The notes beneath the pieces were generated by a model that was given only the letters and a program-made list of their open reading frames with translations, ran no database searches and had not been told where the DNA came from. This document shows positions 16,468 through 24,707 of a DNA stretch of 43,017 bases, piece by piece. The stretch is taken from the NCBI GenBank assembly GCA_016209525.1, contig JACQWK010000199.1:1-43017 (forward strand), in the 5' to 3' direction. The stretch is from Verrucomicrobiota bacterium. Its GTDB lineage: Bacteria > Verrucomicrobiota > Verrucomicrobiia > Limisphaerales > SIBE01. The position numbers were made by a program, and so were the translations under genes. Within the stretch, counting starts at the first letter, position 1. Every line of letters begins with the position of its first letter.

Positions 16468-17229
16468 TTAGTCCCGCTCCAGCGTGAAGAGCCGGACTGG
16501 CGCCTTCCGCAACAACTCAACGTGCGTATCGACAAAAACGGCGTTCGCGCGGCCCTTCGGCTTTTTTGGCCCGGCGACGCCTCGGTCGGTATCGGCGCTC
16601 TTTTCATTGCCGCCGGAGTGGCGGTAGCACACGTTGGCCGAACCTTGGCCGTCGGGGTAGAGGCAAGCGTCCCAGCCGTCGGTGTCGGCGAAGAGCAGCG
16701 TGGTTTGCGCGTCCTGGACGTGGCGGGAGCCGATGTCTTTCCGTCCGTTGTTGATGTGGCCGTTTTGCGCGTAGGCCAGGAATCCCCAGAAACCGCCCTC
16801 GCGCATCCCGGAGCCGATTCTTTCTTCAGCCCGCGCCTTCTGAATGCTGGACGGGCAAATGAACACACCCTGGCCGGAAACGTTGGTGTTGCGTCCAAGA
16901 TAAGGTTGAAGCTGGCGATACCAAATGGGAGGCATCGGCAAGGCCAGAAGGTCGGAAGGCGGCCAGCCGATGGGATACACTTGATGGTCCTCGTCATACA
17001 TCATCGCGGCCATGGCCAACTGCCGGAGGTTGCTTTGGCATTTGGCGGCCTTGGCTTTGTCACGGGCGCGCGCCAAGGCGGGGAGCAGCAAGCTGGCTAA
17101 AATCGCGATGATCGCAATGACGACGAGGAGTTCAATCAACGTGAAAGCGAATCGTGCCGGCGCGGTGGAAGTCCGGCTGTTCCACTGAAGTCGTGTGCGA
17201 ATATGCTGAAGCAACTCCGTTGGATTCAT
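16468..17229 (-). CDS. type II secretion/type IV pilin-like pseudopilin
   Basis: Pseudopilin-like protein of 253 residues with a prepilin peptidase signal: ARFAFTLIELLVVIAIIAIL near residue 27, with alanine at -1 and the conserved Glu at +5 after processing. This is followed by the LASLLLPALARARDKAKAAKC helix and the SNLRQLAMAAMMY segment shared by many PVC pseudopilins. The C-terminal domain contains a CYRHSGGN...RANAVFVDTHVELL pattern, a variant of the H-X9-DG signature with Asp-Thr where Asp-Gly is usual. Its role in secretion or surface fibres is inferred. ATG 17229 is chosen over 17265 because it better suits the length of the basic leader. Confidence 0.86.
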   Translation of the reverse strand: MNPTELLQHIRTRLQWNSRTSTAPARFAFTLIELLVVIAIIAILASLLLPALARARDKAKAAKCQSNLRQLAMAAMMYDEDHQVYPIGWPPSDLLALPMPPIWYRQLQPYLGRNTNVSGQGVFICPSSIQKARAEERIGSGMREGGFWGFLAYAQNGHINNGRKDIGSRHVQDAQTTLLFADTDGWDACLYPDGQGSANVCYRHSGGNEKSADTDRGVAGPKKPKGRANAVFVDTHVELLRKAPVRLFTLERD

Positions 17230-17461
17230 CGCCGTCACGGTAGCGAGAAAGCACGGTATTGGCAATACGCCAGAGACAGCAATTCTCGTTTTGACCTCGT
17301 CCTGGGCAGGGCGCAGGGGTGGGTTGGTTCATGAAGCGCCTGCATCGCGACTCGACTACTCGCAGAGAGAACTCGACGACAACACGGCGAGGCACTTGTG
17401 CCGCCTCTCGGGTTGACACGCTCTCCAATTGTCTCGATAGTCTGGGTAGTCCGTTCGTCCC

Positions 17462-20326
17462 GTGAGCGCTCTGCCAATAGCCTCGTTTTCGAAGTCCAAT
17501 CAGCGCCTTGCGTACTGGGCCGCCCTCACTGGATCGGTGGCGGTCCTCCACGCGACACCCGCCAATCGCGCCGCGTTGGAGCGATACTTCGACCAACACC
17601 TGACCAAGGAACTGGCCCGCTGCACGACTTGTCATTTGCCCAGCGACAAAACCGCGCCGGAGAACCTCGACGAATTCCCTCACAACCCGTTTGGCCACCG
17701 GCTGCGCCTCTTGGGCGAAGAGTCGGCCAAAGCCGGAACCAAAACAGAGTTGCCCAGCCGACTCCGATTCGTTGCGCAGGAGGACGCCGATGGCGATGGA
17801 GTCGGGAATGAAACGGAACTTTTGCTCGGGCGTAACCCTGGCGATCCCAAAGACTCGCCGGACGCAAACGAATTGAAACACGCTGAGGAACGCCATGCCG
17901 GCTTCGGGAAATTCCTGGCGTCGTATCGCTGGCAGCCGTTCGAGCCGGTGAAACGTCCTCCGGTTCCCTCCCTCGATTCTCAAGCGAAACCTACCCACCG
18001 CTCCGCCCCTCTCAGCAGGGGAACCGGCAGTGAGCTTACCTCGATCAACTCCCCTTCCCGAGTGGGGCCAGGGGGTGCATTTGTCGTCCGGAACCCGATC
18101 GATGCTTTCATTGCGGCGGAGCATCAGCGGCTCAACCTCAGGCCCAGGCCTGAAGCTCCCAAAGAGATTCTGTTGCGCCGGGTGTATCTCGATTTGATTG
18201 GTCTCGTCCCGACGCCGGATGAACAGCGCGCCTTCGCAAGCGATCGGTCCCCAGGCGCCTACGAAAAGGTCGTGGACCGTCTGTTGCAGGATCCGCGCTA
18301 CGGCGAGCGCTGGGGACGGCACTGGATGGATATCTGGCGCTACAGCGATTGGGCCGGATGGAGTGGCGGCAACCAAATCCGCGACAGCAAACCGCACATC
18401 TGGCGCTGGCGTGACTGGATCGTCGAGTCCCTCAATCAGGACAAAGGCTATGATCGGATGATCCTGGAAATGCTCGCGGCGGACGAACTCGCCCCTGAAG
18501 ATCCAGAGGCGCTGCGCGCCACTGGCTACTTGGTTCGAAACTACAAGATGCTCAGCCGCGAGCAATGGCTGGAGGACACCATCAAACACACTTCCCAAGC
18601 TTTCCTCAGCCTGACCGTCGGCTGCGCGAAGTGCCACGACCATGTGTTTGATCCGATTTCACAAAAGGAGTATTACCAGATTCGCGCCGTTTTCGAACCG
18701 CACCAGGTCCGGGCTGACCGGGTGCCGGGGCAGTTCGACTCGGCCAAGGACGGGCTGGCGCGAGTGTTTGACGTGGCCACGAACACGCCGACTTACTTCT
18801 ACATTCGAGGCGACGAGCGGCGGCCTGACACCAATCGGGTTATGTCTCCGGGCATTCTCCAATTGCTCGGCGGCGCGCTCCACGTCGAACGTGTCCGGCT
18901 CCCACATTTTACGGCATTCCCGGACAAACGCGACTTCGTCATTCAGGATGCCGTGGCTGCTAGTGATAAAGCTGTGACCGAGGCTCGGGAGGCGCTAACC
19001 AAGCTTCGCAACGATGCGGCGGCGAAGCCTGACAAACTGGAACAGCAAGAGCTAACCGCGAAAATCGCCGAGGCCAAACACGCCGCGCTTCAGTCGGCGA
19101 TCCAAGCCGAGCGGCTGGAAGACGAAAACAAGAAGGAAACACCTGCCTGGAAAAGTGCCGCCATCGAAGCGGCTGAGACGCAGCGCAAGCTCGCCATCTT
19201 GGAGGCGAAACTGCGGCTGCATCTGGCCCGGATTTCGCAACGCGAGGCCCAAACCAAGGCAGACCAATCCGCGAAAGACGTCGAAGCTTTGGAAAAATCA
19301 TCGACCGAGCAGACCGAAACGGAGCAAGCCGCCGCCGACAAGCTGGCCGCACGAAAGAAGGATGCCGAGAAGGCGGCCAAGAATCTGGAGGGCGCGCAAA
19401 AGAAAACCACCGAAGCGGAACATGGGCTCGCCGAGGCGGAGAAAGAACTTCAAACGCCATCGACCACAACCTACAAACCGCGCCCGATGGAAACATATCC
19501 GGCCACCAGCACCGGCCGTCGTCTCGCTTTCGCACGCTGGCTGGCTCGCTCCGAAAATCCGCTCACCGCGCGCGTGGCGATGAACCACATTTGGCTTCGT
19601 CATTTCGGCCAAGGGATCGTGGCCACGCCGGCGGATTTTGGCCGCAACGGGCGAGCGCCCTCGCACCCGCAATTGCTGGACTGGCTTGCCGCCGAATTCA
19701 TGGCGCAACACTGGCGCATGAAAGCGATGCACCGCTTGATCGTGACAAGCGGCGCCTATCGCATGGCTTCGACCCCCGACGAATCCAACGCCTCGATCGA
19801 CCCGGACAATGTTTATCTCTGGCGGATGCCGTCGCGGCGCATGGAAGCAGAACTGGTCCGGGACAACCTGCTTTGCATCTCCGGCGATTTCGACTCGGCC
19901 ATGGGCGGGCCGGAAATTGATCACACACTCGGATTGACCTCCAAACGGCGGAGCCTCTATTTGCGCATCGCCGCGGAGAAAGAAGTCGAGTTCTTGAAAA
20001 TCTTCGACGGCCCTAGCGTGACGGAATGTTATTTGCGGCGGCCGACGGTCGTGCCACAGCAAGCGCTGGCTTTGGCCAACAGCGAATTGACGCTGCGCCA
20101 CGCGCGAACTCTAGCCCAGAGGCTCGGCCACCAAGTCGGCAACGACGACGAGCTGTTCATTGCGCAAGCCTTCGAGCGAATTCTCGCGCGCCGGCCGAAC
20201 CCGGAGGAAGCGCGGCTGTGCCGTGAGTTTGTGGCGGCACAGGCCAAGCGCTCCCCAGGCAGCCGCCCTCGGGATAACCTCGTTCTGGTGCTGTTCAACC
20301 ATAACGATTTTGTCACGATACGATGA
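17462..20326 (+). CDS. DUF1549/DUF1553 cytochrome-type protein with N-terminal haem motif
   Basis: Exported protein of 954 residues. After a signal-like start there is CTTCH (residues 54-58), a c-type haem site, and then a calcium-site-like DADGDGVGNETELLLGRNPGD. The DUF1549 (PSD1) domain follows, with LLRRVYLDLIGLVPTPDE and YGERWGRHWMDIWRYSD, and ends in a second haem-like motif CAKCH (residues 388-392). Residues about 495-665 form an unusual Lys/Glu/Ala-rich coiled coil. DUF1553 (PSD) closes the protein with FARWLARSENPLTARVAMNH and TVVPQQALALANSELT. The protein is predicted to be periplasmic, electron-transferring and acting with the DUF1501 protein. GTG 17462 is used as the start. Confidence 0.88.
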   Translation: MSALPIASFSKSNQRLAYWAALTGSVAVLHATPANRAALERYFDQHLTKELARCTTCHLPSDKTAPENLDEFPHNPFGHRLRLLGEESAKAGTKTELPSRLRFVAQEDADGDGVGNETELLLGRNPGDPKDSPDANELKHAEERHAGFGKFLASYRWQPFEPVKRPPVPSLDSQAKPTHRSAPLSRGTGSELTSINSPSRVGPGGAFVVRNPIDAFIAAEHQRLNLRPRPEAPKEILLRRVYLDLIGLVPTPDEQRAFASDRSPGAYEKVVDRLLQDPRYGERWGRHWMDIWRYSDWAGWSGGNQIRDSKPHIWRWRDWIVESLNQDKGYDRMILEMLAADELAPEDPEALRATGYLVRNYKMLSREQWLEDTIKHTSQAFLSLTVGCAKCHDHVFDPISQKEYYQIRAVFEPHQVRADRVPGQFDSAKDGLARVFDVATNTPTYFYIRGDERRPDTNRVMSPGILQLLGGALHVERVRLPHFTAFPDKRDFVIQDAVAASDKAVTEAREALTKLRNDAAAKPDKLEQQELTAKIAEAKHAALQSAIQAERLEDENKKETPAWKSAAIEAAETQRKLAILEAKLRLHLARISQREAQTKADQSAKDVEALEKSSTEQTETEQAAADKLAARKKDAEKAAKNLEGAQKKTTEAEHGLAEAEKELQTPSTTTYKPRPMETYPATSTGRRLAFARWLARSENPLTARVAMNHIWLRHFGQGIVATPADFGRNGRAPSHPQLLDWLAAEFMAQHWRMKAMHRLIVTSGAYRMASTPDESNASIDPDNVYLWRMPSRRMEAELVRDNLLCISGDFDSAMGGPEIDHTLGLTSKRRSLYLRIAAEKEVEFLKIFDGPSVTECYLRRPTVVPQQALALANSELTLRHARTLAQRLGHQVGNDDELFIAQAFERILARRPNPEEARLCREFVAAQAKRSPGSRPRDNLVLVLFNHNDFVTIR

Positions 20327-20380
20327 GAAGGAGAATGGTGGTGGACGCACGTCTTGTTAATGAGTTCAAAAGTAAACGCA

Positions 20381-20445
20381 CGCCCCTCACCCGTCCTGCG
20401 GACACCCTTTCCCCATCCGATTGGGCGAGGGATGGGGTAAGGGGC
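20381..20445. repeat. CCCTCTCCC palindromic repeat, copy E (diverged)
   Basis: GCCCCTCACCC near 20382-20392 faces GGGGTAAGGGGC near 20434-20445, with inner arms TTTCCCCATCC / GGATGGGG. It is more diverged than the other copies. It sits between the DUF1549/1553 and DUF1501 genes, which are otherwise a probable operon. Confidence 0.7.
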
Positions 20446-20527
20446 ATTTCTCATGTTGAGTTACCTATGAACTGTTTGATAATTCGACAGCCGCGGGGTT
20501 GGAATGAGAGGCGCATGAACCAATGCA

Positions 20528-22018
20528 ATGATTAATATGAAAAATCCGCTTTTGGAAGGATGTCCCGGCGTCACGCGTCGCTCGTTTCTCGTGGATACCG
20601 GGATGGGCTTCACGGGTCTGGCGTTGTCGGCCTTGCTCTTCAAGGATGGAGCGCTCGGCGCGCAGACGATCGACGCGAATTGGAGCCCGCCGAATGGCCA
20701 GCCGCGCTTCCCGCCTCGGGCCAAGTCGGTAATCTGGATCTTCCTGTGCGGCGGCGTGAGCCACCTTGAGAGTTTCGACGTCAAAACCGAGCTCAACGAT
20801 TACTCCGGCAAATCGATTGCAGAGACGCCTTACAAGGAGATGCTCGATCCGAAGCGGGTCAACGCCAATATCATTGGCGCGAACCCGTCGCACGGCAACC
20901 GAAAGACAATCATGGCGTTGCAGACCGGTTACAAAGCGTACGGGAGGAGCGGACTGGTGGTCGGCGATTGGTTCAAGCACGTCGGCGAATGCGCGGATGA
21001 ACTGGCGGTCGTGCGTTCGCTTTGGACGATTCATAACGATCACGGCGCGCAACTCACGTGGCAAACCGGACGCCACCCCCGGGAACTCGAACATCCCACG
21101 CTCGGCTCCTGGATTTGCTACGGCTTGGGTTCCATGAATGAGAACTTGCCAGAATATGTCGTCCTGGGAGTGCCGACGGGCGACTGTTGCGGAGGCGCTT
21201 TCACGCACGGCGCGGCTTATCTTGGACCGGAGCACGCCGGCATGCGGCTTAATGTCGATCCGAAGAAGCCACTTCCGTTCATTAGTCCAGCCGCCGGCTC
21301 CATCACCACGGAGGAGCAACTCGCGAACCTCAGCCTGCTTGGCAAACTGAATCATCTGGCGGGCATTGATTATCCTGACGATGGGAATTTGCGGGCCCGG
21401 ATCAAGTCGTATGAACTGGCGTTTCAGATGCAAACGTCCATTCCGGAGACGCTGCAATTGGAACAGGAAACCGAAGCCACGCGCAATCTCTACGGCCTAG
21501 GACGGCCGGAGTGCAGAACCTTCGGGGAGCAATGCCTGGTCGCGCGCCGGCTCGTCGAGCGCGGCGTGCGGTTTGTGCAACTCTTCCACGGCGGCGGCGG
21601 CGGCGGGGAGTGGGACGCGCATTCGGAAATCAAAGCCAACCACTCGAAGCTCGCCGCGCAAGTGGACCAGCCCATCGCAGGTTTGCTCAAGGACCTCAAG
21701 CAGCGCGGTCTGCTGGAAGAAACGCTCGTGGTGTTCGGCACTGAATTTGGCCGTTCACCCGGTGCGGAGGGCACGGGCCGTGATCATCACCCGCAAGGGT
21801 TCTGCGCCTGGCTGGCTGGAGGTGGAATCAAGGGCGGTGTGGTCAACGGTGCGACGGACGAACTCGGTTTTCACGCGGTGGAAGACCGTCACTACGTGAC
21901 CGACATTCACGCCACGGCGCTGCACTGCCTGGGTTTAGACTCCCGCAAACTGGAGATCCCTGGCCGCCGGCGGCTGGAGATCGATCACGGGGAGGTGATC
22001 AAGGGAATCCTGGCGTAG
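20528..22018 (+). CDS. DUF1501 domain protein (sulfatase-like fold), Tat exported
   Basis: DUF1501 protein of 496 residues. The N-terminus carries a twin-arginine signal (GVTRRSFLVDTGMGFTGLALSALLF). The body shows family landmarks: AKSVIWIFLCGGVSHLESFD, LWTIHNDHGAQLTWQTGRHP, a glycine-rich FHGGGGGGEWDAH, VVFGTEFGRSPGAEGTGRDHHPQGF, and the C-terminal DIHATALHCLGLD. The family is structurally related to alkaline phosphatase/sulfatase folds, but the reaction is unknown. It is nearly always found behind a DUF1549/DUF1553 gene, as here. ATG 20528 or ATG 20537 could be the start, with little consequence. Confidence 0.92.
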   Translation: MINMKNPLLEGCPGVTRRSFLVDTGMGFTGLALSALLFKDGALGAQTIDANWSPPNGQPRFPPRAKSVIWIFLCGGVSHLESFDVKTELNDYSGKSIAETPYKEMLDPKRVNANIIGANPSHGNRKTIMALQTGYKAYGRSGLVVGDWFKHVGECADELAVVRSLWTIHNDHGAQLTWQTGRHPRELEHPTLGSWICYGLGSMNENLPEYVVLGVPTGDCCGGAFTHGAAYLGPEHAGMRLNVDPKKPLPFISPAAGSITTEEQLANLSLLGKLNHLAGIDYPDDGNLRARIKSYELAFQMQTSIPETLQLEQETEATRNLYGLGRPECRTFGEQCLVARRLVERGVRFVQLFHGGGGGGEWDAHSEIKANHSKLAAQVDQPIAGLLKDLKQRGLLEETLVVFGTEFGRSPGAEGTGRDHHPQGFCAWLAGGGIKGGVVNGATDELGFHAVEDRHYVTDIHATALHCLGLDSRKLEIPGRRRLEIDHGEVIKGILA

Positions 22019-22035
22019 TCCGGTCTCCACGATCC

Positions 22036-22095
22036 TTCACGTAGGAGCCGACGTGAGGAGGCTCACTTCCTCTCGCCGTGAAGTCGGAGCCTACG
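22036..22095. repeat. inverted repeat (CGTAGGAGCCGAC type)
   Basis: TTCACGTAGGAGCCGAC (22036-22052) faces GTGAAGTCGGAGCCTACG (about 22078-22095), with further internal complementarity (GAGGAGGCTCAC / CTTCCTCTC). The right end supplies the TAG stop codon of hisS, so the element defines the extreme C-terminus of HisS. It lies between the convergent DUF1501 and hisS genes. Confidence 0.65.
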
Positions 22096-23377
22096 CTGCA
22101 CAGAGCGGAGTCGCGCGCTCCCGGCGGTCCTGAACGAGCTTGGGAGTTTCGTCAACACTGGAGGTCGTTTCCTCACGGGTTTTCAGGTTTTTTATTCTCA
22201 CAACCAGTGCGCCGGTACCCTGCCGCTCCAATTTCACGGTGAAGGACGCGTTGGACTCGAGGGCGCGTTTGTACTGCTTGTCGGACCGCGCGGGAGTGAA
22301 AGAATAGTCCGCCACCAGACCGGCTTCGCGCAAGTTCTGAACAAGGCGCAAAGACTCCGCCCTCAGGGCTTCCTCTTCAATCAAGCAAAACACGTCGGAT
22401 TGAGCGTTGAAAACGGGAAGGAGCTTCCGTGCCCGCAGAAGTTCCAGCAGCACGACGTCACCCATGCCAAAGCCCAGGCCGGGCATATCGACTCTTCCGC
22501 CGGACATGAGGTTGACCAGATTGTCGTAACGGCCGCCGCCGGCGATGGCGCGGAATTCGCCCTTTTTGTCAAACGCCTCAAACACGATACCCGTGTAATA
22601 AGCGAGTCCGCGGATGACGTTGTAGTCTATCTTCACGAAGTCCGCCAAGCCTCTAGCTTCAAGATTTTTGAGAATGGCGGCGAGTTCAACCGTGGGCGTA
22701 GCCGCCGCGATAAATCTTTCCACCTCGTCTAGCGAGAAGCCGAGTTCCTTGAGCTTCGCGTCGCTGTGTGCGCGGTCTTGGCGTTCCAGTTTGTCGATGA
22801 GCTGGTAAAACTCGTATTCCTTCTCCGGATTCCTGGCATGGGCCGCGTAAAAGTCCCGCCAGCCCGCCCGGCTGCTCAGTCGCACAACGAAATCATCCGC
22901 GGTCAATCTCAGAGCGCGCAGCGAGTCGATCAAGAGGGCTAACAACTCGGCGTCGGCCGCCGGATCGGTCTCGCCGAAGATATCGGCATTCAACTGAAAA
23001 TGTTCGCGAAGCCTTCCCTTTTGCTGCCGTTCGTAACGAAAAAGTTGCGGGATCGCAAACCATTTGATGGGTTTCTTGTAGTTTCGCGAGTGGGCCGCCA
23101 CCATCCGGGCGAGCGTAGGCGTCATTTCTGGACGCAGCGCCACGGCGCGGTCACCTTTGTCCGTGAAATTGTAGAGCTGGCCAACGATCTCATCGCCGCT
23201 TTTGGTTGTGTAAAGCTCCAGAGGTTCAAGCGGCGGGCCGTCGTATTCCCGAAAGCCGTAGCGCCGCGCCACGCCGCGCCAGATTTCAAAGATGTAATTC
23301 CTGGCATCGGCACTCCACACATCCTCATGAGGAAGCGGTTCGGGATAAAAGTCGCGGAAACCGGGCAAACGATCCAT
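22091..23377 (-). CDS. hisS: histidyl-tRNA synthetase
   Basis: Class II aminoacyl-tRNA synthetase of 428 residues that charges tRNA-His. The opening LPGFRDFYPE is the motif 1 region. ALRPEMTPTLARM and FRYERQQKGRLREHFQLNAD give motif 2. RGLAYYTGIVFEAFD is the histidine-binding motif, and GGGRYDNL with GLGFGMGDVVLLELL is motif 3. The anticodon-binding domain follows, with LVQNLREAGL and ALESNASFTVKL. ATG 23377 directly begins the family start. The last residues (RRERATPLCAA) run into a repeat at 22036-22095. The gene appears monocistronic, separated from HU by a repeat-bearing gap. Confidence 0.96.
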   Translation of the reverse strand: MDRLPGFRDFYPEPLPHEDVWSADARNYIFEIWRGVARRYGFREYDGPPLEPLELYTTKSGDEIVGQLYNFTDKGDRAVALRPEMTPTLARMVAAHSRNYKKPIKWFAIPQLFRYERQQKGRLREHFQLNADIFGETDPAADAELLALLIDSLRALRLTADDFVVRLSSRAGWRDFYAAHARNPEKEYEFYQLIDKLERQDRAHSDAKLKELGFSLDEVERFIAAATPTVELAAILKNLEARGLADFVKIDYNVIRGLAYYTGIVFEAFDKKGEFRAIAGGGRYDNLVNLMSGGRVDMPGLGFGMGDVVLLELLRARKLLPVFNAQSDVFCLIEEEALRAESLRLVQNLREAGLVADYSFTPARSDKQYKRALESNASFTVKLERQGTGALVVRIKNLKTREETTSSVDETPKLVQDRRERATPLCAA

Positions 23378-23427
23378 GTCGGTATTAGTTCCAAGAAGAA
23401 ATCGAACTGAGAAGAGTGCGGAACCGC

Positions 23428-23530
23428 TAACGGATGCGGATGGACGCGAATCGGCAGCATCCTCTAAGGTAACAAGGCAGTTCCACGCGTCCTATTCGTG
23501 TGCGTTGGCGTCCATTTGCGGTTGACTCGG
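23428..23530. repeat. imperfect palindrome (GGATGCGGATGGACGCGAAT type)
   Basis: CGGATGCGGATGGACGCGAAT near 23430 faces ATTCGTGTGCGTTGGCGTCC and ATTTGCGGTT near 23494-23523. The two halves are similar on opposite strands with several mismatches. A short related piece (AACGGATGCGGAT) occurs at about 26371. No gene is evident in the gap. Confidence 0.5.
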
Positions 23531-23553
23531 ACGGTAACAGCGATTGCGAAGAA

Positions 23554-23877
23554 TTACGGCTTGGGTTGGGCGGGCGGCTGGGCATCTTCTTTTGGCGTGA
23601 GCTTTAGCACGGCTTCACGCATTTCCTTTCCGGGCTTGAATTTAACCACCGCCCGCGGCGGGATGCGGACATCGGCCTCCGGGGCGTTTGGGTTGCGACC
23701 CACGCGAGCTTTGCGGATTTTCACCTCGAAAACTCCGAAATTGCGCAACTCCACTTTGGTGCCATTGGCAACGGCTTCAGCAATATAATCGAGGGTCTTT
23801 TGCACGACCTCCAACACCTGTTGCTGAACCAGGCTCGTCTCCTCACTGATTCGAACGACCAAGTCACGCTTTGTCAT
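23554..23877 (-). CDS. HU/IHF family DNA-binding protein
   Basis: Nucleoid protein of 107 residues. MTKRDLVVRISEETSLVQQQVLEVVQKTLDYIAEAV forms the dimerising helices. VELRNFGVFEVKIRKARVGRNP and EVRIPPRAVVKFKPGKEM-like sequences give the beta saddle and the DNA-bending arm with its proline (RNPNAPEADVRIPP). The C-terminal tail EDAQPPAQPKP is an extension beyond the usual 90-95 residues. It should bend DNA and help architecture-dependent regulation; whether it behaves as HU or IHF cannot be decided here. Confidence 0.93.
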   Translation of the reverse strand: MTKRDLVVRISEETSLVQQQVLEVVQKTLDYIAEAVANGTKVELRNFGVFEVKIRKARVGRNPNAPEADVRIPPRAVVKFKPGKEMREAVLKLTPKEDAQPPAQPKP

Positions 23878-24085
23878 AGGCTATTTGGGTTTCGTTTGGG
23901 TTGTACGCAGTAGGATCTACGCCACGGCTGTTTGTATAACTCGCGTGCCTCCAATGGTCAAGCTCGTAATCCGCAATTCTCGTCTTGGCCGTAACTCGGA
24001 CACTCCTGTCCGTGACGTGCCCGAAAACGGACGAACAAGCGCCTCCCCTGGTACAATCGCGAACCGCCCGCACCGTTTCGTTGGG

Positions 24086-24382
24086 TCAGCTTTCGATCAC
24101 GTTAATCTCGACCGGTTCAACGCTGACTCCCATCTTTTCCAGCCATTTGATGCCTTCCTTGATCACGGCGCGCTGGCCTGCCAGTTCCAAGCAAACGATG
24201 CCGATTTCGTCGGTCACGCTGGCTTGGCGAACATTGGTGACCACCTTGAACTTCTGCCCCAACTGCCAGATCACCGGGGTCGTGATCAAGCGGGCGGGGT
24301 ACATCAGCCAGAGTCGCTTCGTCTCGTGCTGCTCCGGCCTTGTGCCGGAATGGGCTTTCCTCTTTTTGGATGCGGCTGCCAT
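24086..24382 (-). CDS. NIL domain protein
   Basis: Small protein of 98 residues. After a basic N-terminal tail, residues about 22-98 form a ferredoxin-like NIL domain: KRLWLMYPARLITTPVIWQL, VVTNVRQASVTDEIGIVCLEL and KWLEKMGVSVEPVE. NIL domains are known from the C-terminus of the methionine transporter ATPase MetN, where they bind methionine, and from free-standing proteins beside sulfur-amino-acid genes. Here it is the third gene of a SAM-riboswitch-controlled operon, 43 bp after the MoaD-like gene. A role as a methionine sensor or as an assembly factor for the sulfur carrier is inferred. Confidence 0.85.
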   Translation of the reverse strand: MAAASKKRKAHSGTRPEQHETKRLWLMYPARLITTPVIWQLGQKFKVVTNVRQASVTDEIGIVCLELAGQRAVIKEGIKWLEKMGVSVEPVEINVIES

Positions 24383-24403
24383 GCTAGGGAATTTGAGGTT
24401 TCA

Positions 24404-24421
24404 AATCTCAAATTTGAGATT
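24404..24421. repeat. perfect 18-bp palindrome
   Basis: AATCTCAAATTTGAGATT is self-complementary and lies in the 43-bp gap between the MoaD-like and NIL genes. It is flanked by a further GAGGTTTCAAATCTC. It could fold as an RNA hairpin that adjusts the relative expression of the last gene, or simply be a repeat fragment. Confidence 0.7.
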
Positions 24422-24425
24422 GCGA

Positions 24426-24707
24426 TTAGCCTCCTGCGATCGCCGGAATGATGCTGATTTCGTCGCCGCTTTTGATGGGAGTTTCCTGGTTCTGGAGGAA
24501 TCGAATGTCTTCCTCGTTCACGTAAACATTGACGAAGCGGCGGACGGATCCATCCGTATCAATGAGCCGTTCCTTGATCCCAGGGTACCGCGTCTGGAGT
24601 TCCGCGATGGCGTCCCGGACGGTCTTGGCTTGGACTTCGACGATTTCTTCGTTGTTGGTCAGCTTCCGCAACGGCGTGGGAATTCGTACTTTGACTGGCA
24701 TATTCAC
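24426..24707 (-). CDS. MoaD/ThiS-like ubiquitin-fold sulfur carrier
   Basis: Beta-grasp sulfur-carrier protein of 93 residues that ends in the diagnostic exposed AIAGG tail, needing no processing before adenylation and thiocarboxylation. KVRIPTPLRKLTNNEEIVEV, AELQTRYPGIKERLI and VNVYVNEEDIRFLQ...GDEISIIPAIAGG match the MoaD-type fold. The start ATG overlaps the stop of the thrC-like gene by four bases (24704-24707), so the two are translationally coupled. No molybdopterin genes are present in the window. With the SAM riboswitch upstream, a role delivering sulfide as a protein thiocarboxylate for amino acid synthesis is more likely than molybdopterin synthesis. The E1-like activating enzyme is not in this window. 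Confidence 0.9.
   Translation of the reverse strand: MNMPVKVRIPTPLRKLTNNEEIVEVQAKTVRDAIAELQTRYPGIKERLIDTDGSVRRFVNVYVNEEDIRFLQNQETPIKSGDEISIIPAIAGG

Noticed and set aside
17132..18643. 503-codon open frame on the minus strand
   Set aside because: It overlaps the start of the pseudopilin and most of the DUF1549 region in antisense, with no domain. The overlapped genes are well supported.
22091..23377. HisZ rather than HisS
   Set aside because: The protein keeps RGLAYYTG, motif 2 with FRYERQQKGR and an anticodon-binding domain, and no ATP phosphoribosyltransferase gene is nearby, so hisS is preferred.
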